Shown here: piece after piece, positions 59,902 through 64,000 of the stretch | Layout: each line of letters opens with the position of its first letter | Position numbering within the stretch: position 1 is the stretch's first letter | Assembly: GCF_003987275.1 (NCBI RefSeq) | Contig: NZ_PIQF01000001.1 | Span: forward strand, 496,001-560,000 | DNA: 64,000 nt | Direction: 5' to 3' | From: Idiomarina seosinensis | GTDB lineage: Bacteria > Pseudomonadota > Gammaproteobacteria > Enterobacterales > Alteromonadaceae | Notes under the pieces: model-generated | Told to the model about the DNA's origin: nothing | The model's input: the letters and a program-made list of their open reading frames with translations, nothing else | Databases searched by the model: none | Made by a program: the position numbers and the translations under genes

Positions 59902-61458
59902 ATGAGATTAGAAATAAGCTGTGACGATCGGCTTGGCATTTGTCAGGATGTATTGCAGATATTGCGTGATCATGAAATTGATTTGCGGGGTATCGAGGTT
60001 GATCCGGTCGGTAAAATTTTTCTCAACTTTCCAGAGTTGGCATTCGACGACTTTAGTCACTTGATGCCGAAAATCCGTCGCATCCCAAATGTGAAAGACG
60101 TAAAAACGATTCCTTATATGCCGTTTGAGCGGGAGCATTTCGAATTTGATCTATTGCTGAGTACCTTGCCGGATCCGGTGCTTTCTATTGATGCAAAAGG
60201 CCGTATCGACATCATTAACGATGCCGGCGCTAAGTTACTGGCGGGTGCTAATGAGCCGTTAAAAGGCGAAACGATCAGTCAGTATATTCATGGTTTTTCG
60301 ATTTTACGTTGGCTTGATAATGAACCGAAGGAACCGACCTACGAGGCGGTTAATATTGGCTTAGCCGAATATCACGCCCAGTTGCTGCCTATTTGGGTAA
60401 CGGCAGAAGATGGTAATGAGACCTTTGCTGGCGCAGTTATTACCTGTAAAAGCGACCCCATAACGGCCAATTGGCAGCGCGGTGACAACGAATCGGCATT
60501 TACCGCGCTATTAACCGAGCAGCCGCTAGTAAAGCAGATAATCAAAGATGCACAACGCATGGCAGAGCTGGAGGCGCCGCTGCTGATAGAAGGCGAAACT
60601 GGGGTAGGCAAGGAGCTGCTGGCAAAGGCATGTCACTATGCCAGCGCGCGTTTCGACAAACCTTTTTTAGCCATTAACTGTGCCGCATTACCGGACAACG
60701 TCGCTGAAAGTGAACTGTTTGGACATGGTGAAGGTAGTTTAAGTGATTTGAGTCAACGCAAAACTGGCGTGCTGGAACAAGCCGCTGGTGGGACGGTATT
60801 GCTTGATTCTGTCGGCGAAATGTCGATTAGCCTGCAAGCAAAATTACTGCGTTTTCTCGAGGACGGTGTTTTTCGCCGTATTGGTGAAGAAAAAGAAGTC
60901 AGCGTTAATGTGAGAATCATTTGTACCGCGCAAAATCACCTGTTTGAACTGGTTGAACAGGGACGGTTTCGCGAAGATCTCTATTATCGGCTTAATGTGT
61001 TGGTACTCAGCTTACCGCCATTGAGAGAACGCCGAAATGACGTATTGTTGTTGGCAGAGCACTTTATCGCTGAGGCATGTAAGTCGCTGGGCCGTAGCCA
61101 GGTAAAACTAGGCCGTGCCAGCAGAGAAAAGCTGCGTCGTTATCAGTGGCCTGGCAACATACGCCAGTTGGAAAACACCATGTTCCGCTCTGTCTCTATG
61201 CTTGAAGGAGATATACTCGAGCCTCAGGATATTCGACTGCCGGAAATTCAACAAACTGAGGATAGCTTAGCGGTCGATATGAAAGAGACCACTCTGGACG
61301 AAGCCGTACGTCACTTTGAATCCAGTATTTTGCGTCGTCTTTACCCAAGTTACCCAAGTACCCGGCAACTGGCGAAACGATTAGGGTTGTCGCATACGGC
61401 AGTGGCCAATAAATTACGCGAGTACGGAATTGGCAAACAACGCAAACGCAGTTCGTAA
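59902..61458 (+). CDS. tyrR: TyrR/PhhR-family aromatic amino-acid regulator
   Basis: Regulator of aromatic amino-acid genes. 518 residues: N-terminal ACT domain (1-70), PAS domain (about 80-180), AAA+ domain (about 205-435) and a C-terminal helix-turn-helix (about 486-509, TRQLAKRLGLSHTAVANKL). Walker A is GETGVGKE (231-238). Where sigma-54 activators carry GAFTGA this has GHGEGSLSD, as expected for TyrR, so it should act with sigma-70. The Walker B region reads VLLDSVGEM: Ser303 replaces the usual Glu. It sits between two aromatic catabolic units. Confidence 0.93.
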   Translation: MRLEISCDDRLGICQDVLQILRDHEIDLRGIEVDPVGKIFLNFPELAFDDFSHLMPKIRRIPNVKDVKTIPYMPFEREHFEFDLLLSTLPDPVLSIDAKGRIDIINDAGAKLLAGANEPLKGETISQYIHGFSILRWLDNEPKEPTYEAVNIGLAEYHAQLLPIWVTAEDGNETFAGAVITCKSDPITANWQRGDNESAFTALLTEQPLVKQIIKDAQRMAELEAPLLIEGETGVGKELLAKACHYASARFDKPFLAINCAALPDNVAESELFGHGEGSLSDLSQRKTGVLEQAAGGTVLLDSVGEMSISLQAKLLRFLEDGVFRRIGEEKEVSVNVRIICTAQNHLFELVEQGRFREDLYYRLNVLVLSLPPLRERRNDVLLLAEHFIAEACKSLGRSQVKLGRASREKLRRYQWPGNIRQLENTMFRSVSMLEGDILEPQDIRLPEIQQTEDSLAVDMKETTLDEAVRHFESSILRRLYPSYPSTRQLAKRLGLSHTAVANKLREYGIGKQRKRSS

Positions 61459-61483
61459 ACATTAACGGACAAAAAAACTCAGC

Positions 61484-61501
61484 TGTAACTTTAAGTTTAC
61501 G
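61484..61501. promoter_or_regulatory. TyrR-box-like palindrome, distal, upstream of hpd
   Basis: TGTAACTTTAAGTTTACG matches TGTAAA-N6-TTTACA at 10 of 12 positions. It lies between the tyrR stop and the tyrR terminator, 187 bp before hpd. Confidence 0.55.
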
Positions 61502-61512
61502 GGTGGTTTTGC

Positions 61513-61556
61513 AAAGCCGTGCCGCTACAAGCCGTTGCACGGCTTTTTTATTTTTG
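61513..61556 (+). terminator. Terminator after tyrR
   Basis: Perfect 10-bp stem aaagccgtgc / gcacggcttt with a 14-base loop and a long T-rich tail. Confidence 0.92.
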
Positions 61557-61572
61557 TATAAAAAACGTTACA
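61555..61572. promoter_or_regulatory. TyrR-box-like palindrome, proximal, upstream of hpd
   Basis: TGTATAAAAAACGTTACA matches TGTAAA-N6-TTTACA at 10 of 12 positions and ends 116 bp before the hpd ATG, close to the spacing seen upstream of megL. I could not define the hpd promoter itself in the remaining 116 bp. Confidence 0.6.
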
Positions 61573-61688
61573 AACCGACCCCGGTGTTAGCTATTTATTG
61601 ATTTTCCTCAACACTCGCCAGTTCTAACGCCAGGCCCTACAGTTATTGTGTCTAATTACAAATACCAGCATAACTGGAAGGAATTATT

Positions 61689-62762
61689 ATGTCAGAAGTA
61701 ACAAGCAACCCTTTGAATACCGATGGTTTTGAATTTGTTGAATATACCGCTCCGGATCAGCAAGGCTTTGCTGCGTTAAAGGACCTGTTCGACAAACTTG
61801 GCTTTACCGAAGTAGCGAAACACAAAACTAAGCAGGCGTGGTTGTATAAGCAAAACGATATTAACTTTATTATCAATGCGGAGCCGGGTGGTCAGGCGGA
61901 AGAATTCGCCAAACAACACGGCCCGAGTGTTTGTGGCATGGCATGGCGCGTACAAGACGCTAAACACGCTTTTGAACACGCTGTTGGTAACGGTGCGAAA
62001 CCGTTTCCTTCTGAAAAAGGCGCTATTGACGGTGCGCAAGCGGTCTACGGTATTGGTGCAAGTGCGCTTTACTTTGTCGATAATTACCAGGACAACGCGG
62101 TCTATAAAGAACATTTCGATTTTTATGAAGACTGGCAGGGCAAAATGAATGACCACGCCGCGGGTCTATACGAGATTGACCACCTAACCCATAACGTTTT
62201 CCGTGGCAATATGGATACCTGGGCTGGCTTTTATGAGCGTATCGGTAACTTCCGTGAAATCCGTTACTTTGACATCGAAGGTAAGTTAACCGGGCTGTTG
62301 AGCCGGGCAATGACTGCGCCTTGCGGAAAAATTCGGATCCCAATTAATGAATCACACGATGACAAGTCGCAAATTGAAGAATACCTGAAAGAGTACAAAG
62401 GTGAAGGTATTCAGCACATCGCATTAACCAGCGATAACATCTACAAGACGGTAAAAGATCTGCGCTCAATTGGCATGGACTTTATGGACACGCCAGAAAC
62501 ATATTACGAGAAAATTGATGAGCGTGTAGAAGGCCACGATGAAGATGTTGAAGCGTTACGTGAACAACGCATCCTGATTGACGGTGCGCCAATGAAAGAC
62601 GGCATTTTACTGCAAATCTTCACGCAAACTGTAATCGGCCCGGTATTTTTCGAAATTATTCAGCGTAAAGGTAATGAAGGCTTTGGCGAAGGTAACTTTA
62701 AAGCGCTGTTTGAAAGTATCGAAGAAGACCAAATTCGCCGGGGAGTATTAGACGATGCGTAA
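61689..62762 (+). CDS. hpd: 4-Hydroxyphenylpyruvate dioxygenase
   Basis: Iron enzyme forming homogentisate from 4-hydroxyphenylpyruvate, the second step of tyrosine breakdown. 357 residues; the iron ligands are His165 (IDHLTHNV), His243 (GIQHIALTSDNI) and Glu322 (FFEIIQRKG). The C-terminal helix GFGEGNFKALFESIE is typical. hmgA starts inside its last 8 bp, so the two are coupled. Homogentisate can also oxidise to brown pyomelanin if HmgA is absent. Confidence 0.97.
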   Translation: MSEVTSNPLNTDGFEFVEYTAPDQQGFAALKDLFDKLGFTEVAKHKTKQAWLYKQNDINFIINAEPGGQAEEFAKQHGPSVCGMAWRVQDAKHAFEHAVGNGAKPFPSEKGAIDGAQAVYGIGASALYFVDNYQDNAVYKEHFDFYEDWQGKMNDHAAGLYEIDHLTHNVFRGNMDTWAGFYERIGNFREIRYFDIEGKLTGLLSRAMTAPCGKIRIPINESHDDKSQIEEYLKEYKGEGIQHIALTSDNIYKTVKDLRSIGMDFMDTPETYYEKIDERVEGHDEDVEALREQRILIDGAPMKDGILLQIFTQTVIGPVFFEIIQRKGNEGFGEGNFKALFESIEEDQIRRGVLDDA

Positions 62763-63885
62763 ATGGATTAGCTTTCCGAAACAGGAGGGTAAGTCATCTC
62801 GACAAGCCCATGCTGATTTTCCGGAGCAGGCCATTTATGAACGTGAAGCGGGGCGCAGTGGCTTTTTTGGCCCTGCGACGCATTTTCATCATCAACATGC
62901 GCCTACCGGTTGGTCCGAATGGGAAGGCCCGCTGCGCCCACGCGCATTCGACTTTAACCAGTTACAAGGTTTAGCCCCGGAAAACCCGTGGTTAACACCA
63001 AATTTACTGTCAAATAGCAGCTGTAAGTTTCGACTCTGGCACTGTCATCAACATATGCCGTACCTGGTTCGTAATGCCGACGGCGACGACTTGCTGTTTG
63101 TTCATGAAGGCAGCGGTGATTTGTACTGTGATTACGGTCATATTCGGTTGACGAAAGGCGACTACTTTTTAGTCCCGCGCTCGACCAGTTGGCGGCTTGA
63201 GCCCGATGAACCGATGCAAATCTTGATGATTGAGGCGACTAACGGCGCGTATCAATTGCCTGAGAAAGGATTGGTCGGTAATCATGCTATTTTTGACCCA
63301 GCGGTGCTTGATACACCAGCAATTGATGAGTCGTTTAAAGCGCAATACAGTGAGCAGCAGTGGCAAGTTTATGTCAAGCGTCACCAGCAGGTGAGCGTTA
63401 TTACTTATCCGTTCAACCCGTTGGATGCTGTTGGCTGGCATGGTGACTTAGCGCCGGTACGACTAAACTGGCGTGATATTCGGCCGTTAATGAGTCACCG
63501 TTACCACTTACCGCCATCGGCTCATACAACCTTTGTTGCTGAACGCTTCGTGGTCTGTACCTTTGTGCCACGTCCGATCGAGTCCGATCCGGGGGCTCTT
63601 AAGGTACCGTTTTATCACAACAACGATGACTATGATGAAGTGTTGTTTTATCACGAGGGCGACTTTTTCAGTCGTGATAATATCGACCGCGGTATGGTAA
63701 CCTTCCATCCGGCAGGCTTTACTCACGGCCCGCATCCGAAAGCATTTAAAGCGGGTAGAGAGCACAAAAAGAAATTCACTGACGAAGTAGCAGTCATGCT
63801 GGATACTCGTGACTCATTGGAGCCGGGTGATGCAGCGCTGGCGGTTGAAAACCCAGACTACGTCTACAGTTGGCAGGAGAAATAA
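62755..63885 (+). CDS. hmgA: Homogentisate 1,2-dioxygenase
   Basis: Opens the ring of homogentisate to maleylacetoacetate. 376 residues, the shorter bacterial form (about 430 in the Pseudomonas and human type). A cupin fold is visible: His288 with an acidic pair at 294-295 (FYHNNDDYDEV), and TFHPAGFTHGPHP (His318, His324) provide the candidate iron ligands. It overlaps hpd and is followed by a fumarylacetoacetase-family gene after 6 bp. Confidence 0.94.
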   Translation: MRKWISFPKQEGKSSRQAHADFPEQAIYEREAGRSGFFGPATHFHHQHAPTGWSEWEGPLRPRAFDFNQLQGLAPENPWLTPNLLSNSSCKFRLWHCHQHMPYLVRNADGDDLLFVHEGSGDLYCDYGHIRLTKGDYFLVPRSTSWRLEPDEPMQILMIEATNGAYQLPEKGLVGNHAIFDPAVLDTPAIDESFKAQYSEQQWQVYVKRHQQVSVITYPFNPLDAVGWHGDLAPVRLNWRDIRPLMSHRYHLPPSAHTTFVAERFVVCTFVPRPIESDPGALKVPFYHNNDDYDEVLFYHEGDFFSRDNIDRGMVTFHPAGFTHGPHPKAFKAGREHKKKFTDEVAVMLDTRDSLEPGDAALAVENPDYVYSWQEK

Positions 63886-63891
63886 TAACTT

Positions 63892-64000
63892 ATGAAATTA
63901 GCCACTTATAGAAATGGAACGCGTGATGGCCAGTTAATGGTGGTCAGTAAAGATTTAACCCGGGCGATTGCGGTTCCGGCGATTGCTGCGTGTATGCAAG
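63892..64000 (+). CDS. Fumarylacetoacetate hydrolase family protein, 5' part only
   Basis: Begins at ATG 63892 and runs off the window after 36 residues (MKLATYRNGTRDGQLMVVSK onward). This start resembles the N-terminal domain of the FAH-family proteins found next to hmgA, and the position agrees with the last step of tyrosine breakdown to fumarate and acetoacetate. The catalytic part is outside the window. Confidence 0.8.
   Translation, partial: MKLATYRNGTRDGQLMVVSKDLTRAIAVPAIAACMQ

Noticed and set aside
61776-62156. 126-codon minus-strand frame opposite hpd
   Set aside because: Entirely inside hpd, whose iron ligands and length are normal.

Overview
This window looks like a stretch of core chromosome from a marine gammaproteobacterium close to Idiomarina (Alteromonadales). 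I infer this from gene order, protein character and the aromatic amino-acid catabolic set; no database search was possible. It is densely packed with about 66 protein-coding genes and at least one clear pseudogene. I saw no rRNA, tRNA, insertion sequence, prophage or CRISPR array. No gene-free stretch reaches 300 bases.

Layout. 1-3680: end of recJ, prfB with its programmed frameshift, and lysS. 3782-7909: an O6-alkylguanine methyltransferase, ygfZ-slyD facing away from sdhE and a shortened ygfX, then nadB. 8055-10717: the envelope-stress operon rpoE-rseA-rseB-rseC. 10838-21340: lepA, lepB-rnc-era-recO-pdxJ-acpS, then rlmD-relA-mazG. 21371-22220: an unknown membrane protein and a decayed cation-efflux gene. 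22355-25950: pyrG, eno and an unknown gene that begins inside the end of eno. 25959-29069 (minus strand): an sdpI-sdpR pair with a striking palindromic operator, ilvE, a small membrane protein and a TSUP permease. 29182-35710: ftsB-ispD-ispF-truD-surE-pcm-yqaA-nlpD-rpoS. 35721-43604: mutS, pncC, recA, a dGTPase-like gene, an EAL-HDOD gene and a patatin-like gene. 43601-46933: gamma-glutamyltransferase and putP. 46966-57224: sapABCDF coupled to pspF, divergent from pspABC-ycjX-ycjF. 57349 to the end: methionine gamma-lyase-phhA-phhB, tyrR, hpd-hmgA-fah (the last cut off by the window).

How the parts work together. The last block converts phenylalanine to tyrosine (PhhA with PhhB), then 4-hydroxyphenylpyruvate to homogentisate (Hpd), maleylacetoacetate (HmgA) and on to a fumarylacetoacetase-type step; a tyrosine transaminase and the isomerase are not in the window. 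TyrR-box-like palindromes precede all three transcription units, which suggests one local regulon. Several stress circuits are present with recognisable sites: sigma-E and its anti-sigma system, PspF with a sigma-54 promoter before pspA, the LexA box inside the recA promoter, RelA, and RpoS.

The window is mostly well-known housekeeping DNA. I found no convincing wholly new system. The items most worth a second look are the TyrR-box layout together with the altered ATPase motifs of TyrR, the SdpR/SdpI pair without a toxin, the CDF pseudogene, the gene overlapping eno, and the short YgfX.
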